A stretch of 64,000 nt of DNA from Asparagopsis taxiformis (GCA_030407315.1 JALQPE010002726.1:60588-124587); one strand, 5' to 3'. Numbered from the stretch's first letter, positions 29,314 through 39,558 are shown. Made by a program: numbers and translations. Notes: generated by a model not told the origin, from the sequence alone.

Positions 29314-30112
29314 TGTAGGACCAGCCGGGGTGGCGATCGCTAAGGGAGTTCTAGAATTGCAGCCGTGTCAGGGCGAGGTGAACCGTAACGCGCTGGTTGA
29401 ACTTGCGTTCGCGCGTCGCTCGGTCGCGCTAGCGAACGGGTGGTACAACGGCGGAACGCGTAGGGAACGATCGCAACACGGGATTCGCGGGCCGGCGCAA
29501 GCCGTGATCTCAGGGGGAGATCACCGAGTAAACTCGAGCACAACGCGATCCACACAGGGGTCGTAAATCCCTGGCCTAGTGGCGTGCGACGCAACGCGCG
29601 CTATCGCGGTGCGACGCGGTTCGACGATCGGTTTATGCGCAGCGCGCACGCGAACGTCGGCGATCGTGAGCAACCCGCACGCAACGTTGTAACGCAATCG
29701 GTCCTCGCGATTCGCTAAACGCTTAACTCGTAGCTGCGAAGATGCTGGCTGTTTATTGGTAAGGTGCGAAGCAGAACAACCATTAGTAGCTAACTACCTA
29801 GGACATGTTGTCCTTGCGCGGCCGGCGGCGGCCGCTCGCTCACACGCAAAAAGGGAAATATTTGGGAAAAAGACTTTCGTCATAAAAAACCCAAAAAGGG
29901 AAAATAAAGGGAAATTCGCAAAAGGCGCTACACGTGGCGCCAAGCTCGCGGGTTCGTTCGCGCGCACGCGTTCGCTCAGGCGCGCCGTGACACGTAATCG
30001 AATCGCTACGCGTACGCTCGCTTACTAACTAACTAATTCGCGGATGCATGCGGACTCAGTCAGACGCAGTCGTTACGAGCGCGCGCGCGTCGACCGAATA
30101 AATTGTACCACA
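29314..30112 (-). mobile_element. LTR-B, minus orientation
   Basis: 799 bp, the inverted copy of 27162-27970, with the same TGTGGT...TCCTACA ends read on the minus strand. It lies inside a gag-like frame on its right-hand side and against a satellite at 30113. No matching target duplication is visible, so recombination rather than clean insertion may have placed it. Confidence 0.8.
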
Positions 30113-30745
30113 CTGCCCAGGGCAGCACGAACTACTGTCTCCAGATGCTGCCCAGGGCAGCACGAAATACTGTCTACAGGTGCTGCCCAGGGCAACACGA
30201 AATACTGTCTACAGGTGCTGCCCAGGGCAGCACAAAGTACTGTCTACAAGTGCTGCCCAGGGCAGCACGAAATACTGTCTACAGGTACTGCCCAGGGCAG
30301 CACAAAGTACTGTCTACAAGTGCTGCCTAGGGCAGCACAAAGTACTGTCTACAGGTACTGCCCAGGACAGTGCAAATCACTGTCTCCAGGTACTGCCCAG
30401 GACAGTGCACCGTGTTGGTTCCATCTATTGTCCCAGGCAGCGTATTTCACTATCCGGCCATGTTGCCTTGGCCAATACAAAACACTATCCGCTAACACTG
30501 CCCAGTACAGTAAATTACATCATATCCAACTATTGAATAAATCATTAATTTTTACTGTCTCCATTCACTGCCTCAGACAGTACGGTGAGACAGTGTTTTT
30601 TACTGTCTGCAGACAGTGTTCCGTACTGTCTGTCAGACAGTGCAAATCACTGTCTCCAAGTGTGGCATTAATTTTCATTTGCCGCATAGTGATTTTTACT
30701 GTCTCAGACAGTAAAAATCACTGTCTCACCGTACTGTCTGAGCCC
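30113..30745. repeat. 35-bp palindromic satellite and derived palindromes
   Basis: From 30113 to 30427 nine units repeat with an exact 35-bp period (starts 30113, 30148, 30183, 30218, 30253, 30288, 30323, 30358, 30393). Each unit holds the palindrome CTGCCCAGGGCAG, decaying in later units, and the hairpin CTGTCTACAG. From 30428 to 30745 the period is lost but many ACTGTCTGAGACAGT-like palindromes remain. The open frame across it is a by-product of low complexity. Confidence 0.9.
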
Positions 30746-30889
30746 CCTTTTCAACACCGTAGTGAGGCGCTATGTCCTCACTAGAGGGTCCCGTTGTAGG
30801 GTTACGAGGCATCATGAAGATGATTGTGAAGGAAAATTTCTCTCAAAGAGACTTACCCGAGGGTACAAGGTTCTAGGTCGAGAGACCAA

Positions 30890-31824
30890 TGTAGCAGGTA
30901 GAAAATCCGCTGGAGCGGCAAACCACCCGACAGGTGTCCGGAGCCTCGGTAGAGGAGACGGTAGAGCAGATGAACCTTATATGTACCCGGCGGGTAGTCT
31001 CGTAAGAGAGAAGGTATCGCTACCCGGAGGGGGTTGTGCGATTATAGCGCTCACGCGAGGTGCGTATTAATGGAGCAAGATGACGTAATCCGTCGAGCTG
31101 TTGGCTAACCCTAAGGTTTTCCCGGAGAGGGGTTGAACAATAGGTATGCGAACACTGTTCCTGTGTGTGGAACAACGTTAGTTCTAGATAGCTGGTACGA
31201 GCTACGGACACGCTGTCCTTACGAAACGAAACGAGCAGTCCACCCGCTGGTGTTTGACTGTATTGTTAGAACGGTAGAAGGTAGAGTGGTTAGCGAGTAG
31301 ACACGAGCGTCACGACGCAACAATCCACGCGAGGATTACGTTAGCGAACGAGGTGGTACGTCACCGGAGGCGCTCTCAACCAAGCCCGGAGGCACTACAC
31401 GCAATCAGCCTTACGTGCGGCGATGGGTAGGGAGTACGCAGCTCGACGGAGACGAAGCCTCGCTAGGCAAAACGTAAACGTAAAACGTAGAAGTCAGTCG
31501 TAGACTAGAGCCGTTGCTCGATCGTTGTCTTGTCCCCTTTCCCTCCCGGCACGATGCCAATACCTATATGGCCACGATGGCATCGCTTTACAGTGTAAAC
31601 ACTGCTCGTAACGTCCCCGAATGGGAAAGGACCTTGTGGGTCACACGTAGGGACCCGTTGGTCCGTTGGCCGTTGCCAATACGTTCGTTGCACACGTGTG
31701 CCGGTTGCGCGCGCGCATGCGCCAGCAATGTTCGTGCATTGCTGTCGCCGGTCGTATCCGCCGAAATTCGAATTCCGCGGAAAACGTAAATATTCGCGAT
31801 TTCGGACTCGCCACGTATACTACA
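30890..31824 (-). mobile_element. LTR-A, full length, minus orientation
   Basis: 935 bp read on the minus strand from TGTAGTATACGTGGC (31824) to CTGCTACA (30890). One base further comes TGGTCTCTCGACCTAGAA, the same primer-binding-like site that follows LTR-B. A TATATAAGG element lies near its distal end. Its first 134 bp recur at 27028 and about 615 bp recur, decayed, at 45718. The internal region that should follow is replaced by the 35-bp satellite and LTR-B. Confidence 0.8.
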
Positions 31825-31902
31825 CAGCGCCACCCCCACACGTGGACGTCCCGGCCACGCGAGGCCCGTCAGGACGCGCCTGAGACACGGGGCCGTGGCG
31901 CC

Positions 31903-31942
31903 TTTTCGGGTACAACTGCGGACGTGGCAGTTGTCCCGAAAA
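31903..31942. repeat. 16-bp stem hairpin in GC-rich element
   Basis: TTTTCGGG (31903-31910) pairs with CCCGAAAA (31935-31942) and ACAACTGC (31912-31919) with GCAGTTGT (31927-31934), with one bulged T and a 7-nt loop. It lies about 480 bp upstream of the GC-rich ORF. A second strong hairpin (GCCGGAGCGC/GTGCGCTCCGGC) follows near 31991-32020. Confidence 0.7.
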
Positions 31943-32419
31943 ATCTCGTTTAAACGTACGCGGCCCGGTTGGCTGATCGAATCGCCACGGCGCCGGAGCG
32001 CGCGCGTGCGCTCCGGCTCTTTCGTAATCATCGAGGCCCGCCCGTTGGCATCGTACGTCAATGCCTCGCTTAGGCGTTTCCCTGCAACGAATGCAGTGTC
32101 CAATTCCACCACGCGGGTGTGCTTCAATTCAGCGCGATACGTGCGCAGGCCGCGGCCTTTTCGTGAATCTGCCAGCGGGCATTACGACAACGGTCGTCCG
32201 AAGGTTATTTAAGCCGCGGCTTAACGTGATAGCGATCGTCGCTCACCCTTCCTCTCACCATCGTCATCCAGGCCGTTGCCTTTCGTTCTTCCTTACCTTT
32301 TTCCCCCGCTGGGTACTACTACCTCCGTTCCTTTCGTTCTCTCGTTCCGTTTCGCTCGCGTGGCTCTCGTTCTCGTGCTCGTTGCACTGTTCGTCTTCGT
32401 TGCGTACGAACTGACCACG

Positions 32420-34648
32420 ATGGTCACTACGCGTAGCACCGATACCCACACTCCGCGGCCCGCCGGCTCTGCTGGAGGTGGAGCGAGGAACCCTTCGCAG
32501 GGCGCTCCCTCCCTCGTCGGGGCCGGTGCGCCGCCAGCGACGGAAGCGTCCGTCGCGCCCGCCCCATCCGTTAAGGCGGGCCAAGCCGTTGCTTCGCAGG
32601 CCGTCGCCTCTTCGTCTCGCCCGATGGCTCCGTCTCGCCTGGTGGCTTCCGTGACGCCTGCCGAGGCTGCTAGGGCCGATGCCCCACGGGATGATGACGC
32701 AACGGCGTCCGACTCGGGGAATTCGTCACCCGTCATTCCGGATGCCGCGGCCCCGTCGATGGGTGTAGCCGCGATGGCAGCGGCCGCTCGTTCGCGTCGT
32801 GCTGTGGCGGCGGCCCGCACGGGCGTGCCTCGTCGTGACGGCTCGCCGCGTTCCCCTCGCCAGGATCCCTCGCCGGAGGGTGGTGACCCCGTTGGGACAG
32901 TCGGCACCGCCTCACGTGGCGGTGCGGCGCTAAACGTAGGCGTCCTGACCCACGCGTGGGCTGCGTTGCCCCGCGTGGGCATTACGGATGACGATCTCGC
33001 CACGTTGGCCAGAGATCGTCTGGACGCCCGCGCGGTCGTCGACTATATGCGTTCCGCCGAGGATACGTGGGGGCGGGCAGCCGGGCGTCGTTTCGCCAAC
33101 GGGCAACCGGGATCGGAACGTTACCAGATCCCGGCGTCGATACGTTGCGACCGCTCGTGGTTGCGTGACGTCAACGACGCGATCTACGTCGATCGAATGG
33201 ACGCCTTCCTGTGGAAGGGGAAGCCCGAGGAACCGCCGTTCATCTCGGTGGCGTCCGTATTCGTATGTCCGCGGACACTTTCCGAACGGCAACGTGCCGA
33301 ATGGAAGACTGCTCTTTCGTTGAGCGTCATCTCCAAAAGTGTCGTGTCGTACGACGACCACTTCGCGCTCCGTCACGTGAACGCAGACGACTACCGCGTG
33401 TCGCACGCGTCAGCTCCGTGGGTCGTCCCGAGCGAGCTCTACTTCCCGCCGTTGCCGGAAGTAGTAGAGGAGTTTCCGTACCCCCGTGGGTCGTCCACGT
33501 TGTTACCACGCGTGGTACATTATTTCACCGATGCCGTGAAGGACGCGCCTGCCCCCGTGAAGGAACGTTTCCTCATGGCCGTGGATATCGAACACGCAGC
33601 GATGCTCGCATGCTCGCTGTTCGTGGAACGTCGTGTGTTCGGGCGCGCGTGCCTACTGCCGGAGTCCACGTTGGACTTCCTGGCCGACTACGAGATGCTT
33701 CGTGCAATCCCGGTGGACGGTTCCGACACGTTTGTCTCCGTTACCAGCGCGTTGGCTGAGGCTCGCGGCGCCCTTGCGTTGGGGCCGGAGTATCGCGTTG
33801 TACGCCCGGATTACGCGACCGGGGACAACCAAGAGTTCGTCCAGGTACGAAGTGATGGGGCTTACGTGCCGCGGGTCGCTTCCCGTTCCGAACGCCGTCG
33901 TGGCAATCGTACCGGTTATTTCGGCGGCCTCGGGGGCAACGAGCGCCCCCGAGGGACGCGTTCTGGCCGTCGTGGCCAACAAAACGAAGCGCCGCGTGCG
34001 CCGGACCCTCGAGAGATCGTGCCACGCGAGGCTACGGGAGGGGGCAACGTTGCCCACGTCAGTCGTCCGGATGTGGCCACGCCGGCCGAGCGTGCGCCAC
34101 GCTTCGTTAGCTTGGACGACCGCGTCTCCGATGAGGATGCCCGCCGGCTTCTCGGTACGTCGATGGCCGCTCCGCCTCGTGCGGACGGCTGGGTTATTCG
34201 TTCCCTCATCTCATCCGTGGCTCGCGCAGCGGAAGAGTTCAGGGCCCAGACGTTGGACCTGACTGCCCGCTTGGCAACGGAACGCGCGATTTCCGAGCGT
34301 CTCGCCGCGGCGACTCGTAGTTACGCGCCGCCCGTTGGCGTTCGTAATGAACCTTACGGTTACGCGAGTGGCGGCGGCTTCGGCGACCCCGTCGGGTATG
34401 GTCACGCAGCGGCGTACCTGCCACGCGACCCCGCTTCGGCGCGCCCTTCGGATACGCGCAGTCACGGGACTGCGGATCCTTACGCTAGGGATCCCGCGTT
34501 GCGTCGCGAGCGAGCTCCCGTGGTCACGCAGACCGTCGATCCGTACGCGCCGGGCTTCGTTCAGCCCAGTCGCAGCCGCAGCCACGATAGCCGCGGCGAA
34601 GGCCCTGGTCCGTATGACCCTGCGGGCAAGCGTTCTCGTCGCTACTAG
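32420..34648 (+). CDS. GC-rich Gag-like protein of an unidentified element
   Basis: 742 codons from the ATG at 32420, the first ATG of the frame after a hydrophobic-looking but ATG-poor leader. The first 190 residues are Ala/Ser/Pro-rich and disordered. Residues about 190-510 look globular (many Trp, Tyr and hydrophobic positions, WGRAAGRRFANG, DAFLWKGKPEEPPF, FVERRVFGRACLLPE). The C-terminal 200 residues are rich in Arg, Gly, Tyr and Ala with a possible short coiled coil, like a nucleic-acid-binding tail. This order (disordered, globular, basic tail) resembles Gag or nucleocapsid proteins, but I see no CCHC knuckle and no polymerase follows. Codon third positions are strongly G/C, unlike host genes at 1-22 kb. 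It could be the product of a non-autonomous retrotransposon. Confidence 0.6.
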   Translation: MVTTRSTDTHTPRPAGSAGGGARNPSQGAPSLVGAGAPPATEASVAPAPSVKAGQAVASQAVASSSRPMAPSRLVASVTPAEAARADAPRDDDATASDSGNSSPVIPDAAAPSMGVAAMAAAARSRRAVAAARTGVPRRDGSPRSPRQDPSPEGGDPVGTVGTASRGGAALNVGVLTHAWAALPRVGITDDDLATLARDRLDARAVVDYMRSAEDTWGRAAGRRFANGQPGSERYQIPASIRCDRSWLRDVNDAIYVDRMDAFLWKGKPEEPPFISVASVFVCPRTLSERQRAEWKTALSLSVISKSVVSYDDHFALRHVNADDYRVSHASAPWVVPSELYFPPLPEVVEEFPYPRGSSTLLPRVVHYFTDAVKDAPAPVKERFLMAVDIEHAAMLACSLFVERRVFGRACLLPESTLDFLADYEMLRAIPVDGSDTFVSVTSALAEARGALALGPEYRVVRPDYATGDNQEFVQVRSDGAYVPRVASRSERRRGNRTGYFGGLGGNERPRGTRSGRRGQQNEAPRAPDPREIVPREATGGGNVAHVSRPDVATPAERAPRFVSLDDRVSDEDARRLLGTSMAAPPRADGWVIRSLISSVARAAEEFRAQTLDLTARLATERAISERLAAATRSYAPPVGVRNEPYGYASGGGFGDPVGYGHAAAYLPRDPASARPSDTRSHGTADPYARDPALRRERAPVVTQTVDPYAPGFVQPSRSRSHDSRGEGPGPYDPAGKRSRRY

Positions 34649-34974
34649 GTCGTTCCTAGGTTAGTTCGTAGGCCACGTTAGTTCGTAGACCACGTAGGCT
34701 TCTAGCACCGTGTTGCTTTCGTAAACTTTCGTCTTGTTTCTTTGCGTAATCGCATGGCTCCGCTGAGCTTCGTAATACGTATTGGCAGGTCGTCTGCCGC
34801 GGGGGAGGGGTTAGCGTTAAGCCCCTCCCCACAATTTTTTGTTGTGGCGTCTACCCCGTCGGGTTTCGTAAGGCTTACGTAGCCCGTGCTTCGAGTTCGC
34901 GGCGGCGCGTAGCGGCGGCTTTTCACTGCGAGTGGTACGTTAATCTCGATCGTAGAGCCCGTTGGCGTGCATAT

Positions 34975-35664
34975 CATTTAGTAACTAACTCAAAAATCGT
35001 TTCCGCCGTCGTTTCTCGTTCGGATAACCCCGTCGGGTGTCGAATTCCGTTGAGCATTCGAGCTCTTTAGCGCGTAGCACGTCGGTGCTAATTTTAATTT
35101 GCTCCGATGAGCTAGGTGAAAATTTCATCGAACGTCAGACCGACTCGCACGTGAGTCGGTTTGACGTTCTACGCCGTGTACGCAGCAATTCGTCGCAGTA
35201 CGTTGCGGTTTCGCTGACGACGTGGTGGCCGGCGGGCTTGGCTTTTCGTATAGCCATTGACGTCATTAGCGCCGTCGCGCTTCACGTTCCCGCGGCTTCA
35301 CGTTGGCCAGTGGCGTTATCATTTTGTAACTATCTCGGAATTCGTTTCCGCCGTCGTTTCTCGTGCGGATAACCCCGTCGGGTGTCGAATTCCGTTGAGC
35401 ATTCGAGCTCTTTGGCACGTAGCACGTCGGTGCCAATTTTAATTTGCTCCGATGAGCTGGACGGAAAATTCGCCAAACGTCAGGCCGACTCGCGCGTGAG
35501 TTGGCTTGACGTTTCACGCCGTTGCGTGTACGCGGCGGCGCGTCGTGATGCGTCGCAGTTCCGTTGACAACGTCTTTGCCGGCGGGCTTGGCTTTTCGTA
35601 TAGCCGTTAACACCGTTAGCGCCGTCGCGCTTTACGTTCCCGCGGCTTCACGTTAGCCGGTGGC
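34975..35664. repeat. Two tandem 345-bp units with a covarying hairpin
   Basis: Units 34975-35319 and 35320-35664 share sequence throughout. Each carries a 17-bp hairpin (35130-35169 and 35475-35514) with a 6-nt loop. Between units the outermost pair changes G-C to A-T, the tenth pair A-T to G-C, and the thirteenth G-C to G-T, so pairing is kept. No ORF is conserved between the units. Confidence 0.85.
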
Positions 35665-37381
35665 GCAACCGTTGCGCTAGTCCGCTTCGCGTGGTGGCGT
35701 CGTTCGCCGCGGCGTCCGAGGAGCGTTTCGTTAGCTCGTCCGTTATGTGGTGCGACGTGCACCTGGGCATACGTAATGCTCGCCCTCTACGCCGTTGCGT
35801 AATTTCGTTTATTCGCCTTGAGAACCCGACGGGGACGCGATTGACGGAGTCGTTTCGCATGCCCGCGGGCGTTTGAGGCTGCCTCGTGAGCCAAGTTCGT
35901 CGGCAGACGTTGCCTTCAGCTGTGCCGTTTACGTTGGCTACTAGCTTGTTCGCCGTTGCGTACTCGTATTTCGTTTCGCAGGGTCGACCCGTTGGCGTAC
36001 GTCGTTATCGTTGGCAACGCCCGCGTACGCGCTCGTATCCTGGCCAACGTGGCCGGTGGCGCGTGTGCCTTCGAGTTCGAACGGAGCCTAAGCTTCGTTA
36101 GCTTACTTCGTTCGCGACGTGGACGTGCGCGATTTAATCTACGTGACCGTACGTGGTCGACCCCTTTTGGGTTCGCTCGCGTCGTTTCGCATAGCCGGCG
36201 GGCTTTTCGTTTTCGCGCGTCGATCGTTGCGCCCGCGTGGCAGGACACCGTTGTGTCGTTTCGTGGTTGCCGTACGTGGCTACCGTGTTCGGCGTCGTGC
36301 CTTGATGTGGCGATAACGGTTCGCCGTCGCGTCGCATTCGAGACGTTAGCGTCTTCGTTCGCCGTCCGTCGCTGCGGCCTCGTTGGCTCCTTCGTTTCGC
36401 ACGTTCTTCGCGCGCGCTTCGTGCGCCGAGACCCGTTGGTCTCGTTCGTCAGCTAGCGTATAGCTTCGTTCCGCTTCGTGCGTGAAGTTTCGTAATGAGG
36501 CCGTTGCCATCTTCGTTGGGGACGCGTCCGTCCTACGTCGTTTCTCCGCCTTCCGGCGTCACGTTGCCGTTAGCTCGCGAGCTGTTGGCGTTGACCTCGT
36601 TGGTCGATGCGACTCGTTGTCAGCGGCTGTCCACGGGGACGTACGATGGCTCACGTGACGTGCCAGAATTACGAAATTTTCGGGGCACGCGTGTCCCGAG
36701 ATTTGGCCGGGTTAGCGCACTGTAATCGGCCCGATTTTTCGTACCGTGCGTCCATGGCCCGCTGGCCCAAGTATAATTTTTCGCGCCAAAAATCTGACGT
36801 GTTGTCCGTCCGTGGCCCGTGGTGTCGTCACCTTTGCCCGTGGGGCGGTCAACACTGTCGAGCCAGTCGTGGCTCTTTACATCGTGTGAATCGTCCGCGC
36901 GCGGACTCGTCGTCCAATCTTTCGTTGGCGCTCGTGCCTCCACCAACGTATGGTGTCGAAAACGAAAAGAGGGACGGCTCTAGCACGCATCGCGCCCCCC
37001 CAACGCAAGGGTGGGCGTCCCGGCCACTCGTTGTGCCTTCGCTTCTCGTTCGTGCGGCTCGTCGCCTTCGTTTGTTGCATCGTGCAACGTCGCGCACGCG
37101 TGCGCTTAACCCGACGCTCGTGTGCATTTTCGGGGGCCGTCGTGGCCTTTCACGTTGTTCCTTGTCGCACGCGTGCAAAGTATCGAGAGACGCTCTCTTC
37201 AGATACGTTCCGGCGGGGCTCCCACGTAGGGGTACGATACCCGACCCACTTCACGAGGGAGTCTAACGTTCCGTCCTCGTTCACGCGGTGGTTGAGTAGG
37301 TCGTCTACTACATACGCCGGACCGTCGCGGATCTTGTCGAGATCTGCCTCAGTGGCATCGTATGGCTCCGGCGGGGGCGCG
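35665..37381. other. GC-rich non-coding part of the island
   Basis: No supported ORF. It is a continuation of the GC-rich element with many short inverted repeats (for example TTTTCGGGGCACGCGTGTCC near 36678). It may be the long 3' region of the element that encodes the Gag-like ORF. It ends abruptly at the T2AG4-type array at 37382. Confidence 0.5.
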
Positions 37382-37464
37382 TTTTAGGGGATTAGGGGAT
37401 TTTAGGGGGATTTTTTAGGGGATTAGGGGATTAGGGGATTTAGGGGATTAGGGATTAGGGGATT
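37382..37464 (+). repeat. Telomere-like G-rich tandem array, TTAGGGGA-type
   Basis: About nine to ten imperfect units of TTAGGGGA (variants TTTTAGGGGA, TTAGGGA) lie between the GC-rich island and the Penelope-like element. The G-rich strand reads towards the element's 3' end. The variation in T and G number is typical of telomerase-made or decaying telomeric repeats. The telomere sequence of this organism is not known to me. Confidence 0.75.
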
Positions 37465-37571
37465 GTTAGTGAAAGCCGATTGCTCGACCTGGGTGCTGAG
37501 CGCGCGGTGACCGTTATTCGCAGTGAAGAGCGTTGTTTTCGCTAAAGAGTAGTCTGATCGCCCAGTCTAGA

Positions 37572-37618
37572 GTGAAGAGAACGTTTCGCCATTTACAATG
37601 GCTTCATCAGCTCTTACC
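37572..37618 (-). ncRNA. Type-I hammerhead ribozyme motif in the PLE 3' region
   Basis: On the minus strand the order is stem I GGTAAGAG, core CTGATGA (37610-37604), stem II GCCATT-GTA-AATGGC (6 bp), core GAAA, then CGTT, then stem I partner CTCTTCAC. Stem I pairs over 5 bp next to the core, with an internal loop and one more pair beyond. Stem III is minimal (AC/GT without a loop), as in Penelope-element hammerheads thought to act as dimers. Predicted cleavage is between 37580 and 37579. Confidence 0.75.
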
Positions 37619-38028
37619 TCTGAGGAGGAAACTACTTTTCCTATGCTACTCTTATATTCTGACTTGTGGTCTCGAATTGGCAATTCGAGGGCATCGATGT
37701 ACACTGTACATCTTCAGTGCGGCGGCGGCGGTGAATTCAGCCCTAGATGGTCTTTCACAAATTTTCCAGAATTTCCAGAAACCGTTTGTGAACATTGCTG
37801 TGGCCATTCGAGTTGTAACTGGTTTTCAGGAGATGAATTTTGGGCAATTTTCTCAGGGCAACGGCTTTTCGATCAAGCACTGCCATTGGTAGTTGGAGTG
37901 AAACTATCCATCCTGAGATCATCAGCTTCCAATATCTTCCTCTCACCGTGTGATTTGTATGTGTAGTTCGTAATTCCGCACTACTTTTTCCTCGCTAATT
38001 TTTTTGTGCAAGGGTTTCCACGCTCTCA

Positions 38029-39558
38029 TTATTCTTCCTGTGCATTCTGGTCTCTTTCACGTATGCATTTGTATTTCCAATGCTGCTTCGCTGATATGAG
38101 ACTTTTTCCAATCTTCTCAAAGTCTTTGAACACAATCATCGGTGGATATGATTCGAGAAGGACAATTTGGCGGTTGCTGAATTTGTTCAGCTTTTTTGTG
38201 ATGAGTAGGGGTCGAAGTGGGTATTTCGCAATCCATCTACTCAAATAATATTTGAGCAAGGGATGGAAAGCGGTAAATACCATCTCTTTGTCTGGTTTCT
38301 TCGACACTCGCTGTTCATAGATGTATTTCTGTCGGTCATCATATTTGATATTTTTCCAGTGGCGCTGGATTATTGCAGCGGGATATCCTCTTGCGCGGAG
38401 GCCTTTGAAAATGATATTCATCGCTGCCAGCCACTCTGACTTACTTGAACTGTTTCTCATACACCGGATTGCCTCTCCCTTAATTATTGCAGTTTTGTGC
38501 TGGATAGGGTGACCGCTGTTGAACGGCAGATAGAGGAACCGGTTTGTAGGTTTGAAGAACACCTTTGTGTCTAATTTTTTCTCCAGTTTGTATCGGAATC
38601 CTTTGTAGATTTCGATGTCCAGGTACCGTGCGTTATACTCACAAATATTATGAGTGAGGCGGAGAGAGGATGCTCTGTTGAGCTCTCCTATAATTTTTTC
38701 CCCAATTTCCTTTGTCGTCGTGATCAAGAAGCCATCATCTATGAAACGGCTTTGAAATAGGATGTCTGGATGTGACAATACCTCTTTGAATTTGTAATAC
38801 AAGTAGAGGTTCGCGAACGGCGGAGCCACTTGTGTTCCGGTGGCTGTGCCTGTTATCTGTACGTAGATGCTGTTGTTAGCACTGACGTAATTATTGAACA
38901 TTATAAGCTGTAGTATCTTGGTCCAAAAATTGTTGGAACTGCGCATACAGATAAGGTTTCTCCGTAATGTTCTTATCGCGTCTCTGATGTCTATGCTTGG
39001 ATATAGCTGTTCGACATCGTATGTGACGAAGACAAATTCATTGTCTTCTCTGAAGTCTTCTATTTGTTGTATGATTTGTCTCGAATCTCTAGCAATTTCC
39101 GAGAATTTCTCGACTTCGTTCTGTAGTACTTCTGCGAGTGCCTTGCTTAATGGTGCCAACATATACGAATGTTGTGCCGTTATAGGGCGTGTTCCGAGCG
39201 TTGGTTTGTGCAGCTTGGGGATTATATAAAATGGTGAGGGGTCTTTCGCTTGTTCAGCGTGTGTCAGCCATTTGTTTTTTCGCCATAGTTGTATATCCCA
39301 AGTACTATTTAGAATATTCTTCAACCTGTGAAGAATTTGGCTGTGGGGAAATATGCTGACTTTCCTGAATGAAGTTGTGCTCAAGTTTGAAGATAGGAGG
39401 CTGTTGTAGTAATCTCCTCTTATTGCAACAATTCCAAAGTTCTTGTCCGCTTGTTTGATCACCACATCCATTGATTTTAAATCTTTGATTCCTTTCTGAA
39501 CTTTGTAGACGAGACTCGATGTTCTCGGCTCTCTTATTTTGTCCAGTTCCTGGAGCAT
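38029..39558 (-). CDS. Penelope-like reverse transcriptase
   Basis: 509 codons from the ATG at 39558, but coding similarity clearly begins earlier. The same frame reads YNRPIGIKPERF...LRLGHKFAITNRLKPK upstream, overlapping ORF1, and stays open to about 40110. RT landmarks are ADKNFGIVAI (38-46), IPKLHKP..TRPI (113-126), TYDVEQLYPSID (179-190), GTATGTQVAPPFANLY (237-252) and the catalytic FIDD (272-275). The Penelope-type N-terminal features and the P-K-L-H-K-P motif separate it from LTR and LINE RTs. The C-terminus ends about 240 residues after FIDD without a GIY-YIG domain. All catalytic residues are present, so the copy may be recent. Expression of the upstream part could need a -1 frameshift from ORF1 or a separate start. 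Confidence 0.87.
   Translation of the reverse strand: MLQELDKIREPRTSSLVYKVQKGIKDLKSMDVVIKQADKNFGIVAIRGDYYNSLLSSNLSTTSFRKVSIFPHSQILHRLKNILNSTWDIQLWRKNKWLTHAEQAKDPSPFYIIPKLHKPTLGTRPITAQHSYMLAPLSKALAEVLQNEVEKFSEIARDSRQIIQQIEDFREDNEFVFVTYDVEQLYPSIDIRDAIRTLRRNLICMRSSNNFWTKILQLIMFNNYVSANNSIYVQITGTATGTQVAPPFANLYLYYKFKEVLSHPDILFQSRFIDDGFLITTTKEIGEKIIGELNRASSLRLTHNICEYNARYLDIEIYKGFRYKLEKKLDTKVFFKPTNRFLYLPFNSGHPIQHKTAIIKGEAIRCMRNSSSKSEWLAAMNIIFKGLRARGYPAAIIQRHWKNIKYDDRQKYIYEQRVSKKPDKEMVFTAFHPLLKYYLSRWIAKYPLRPLLITKKLNKFSNRQIVLLESYPPMIVFKDFEKIGKSLISAKQHWKYKCIRERDQNAQEE

Noticed and set aside
30044..30784. 246-codon ORF across the 35-bp satellite
   Set aside because: It consists of satellite units read in shifting frames; there is no selection on protein.
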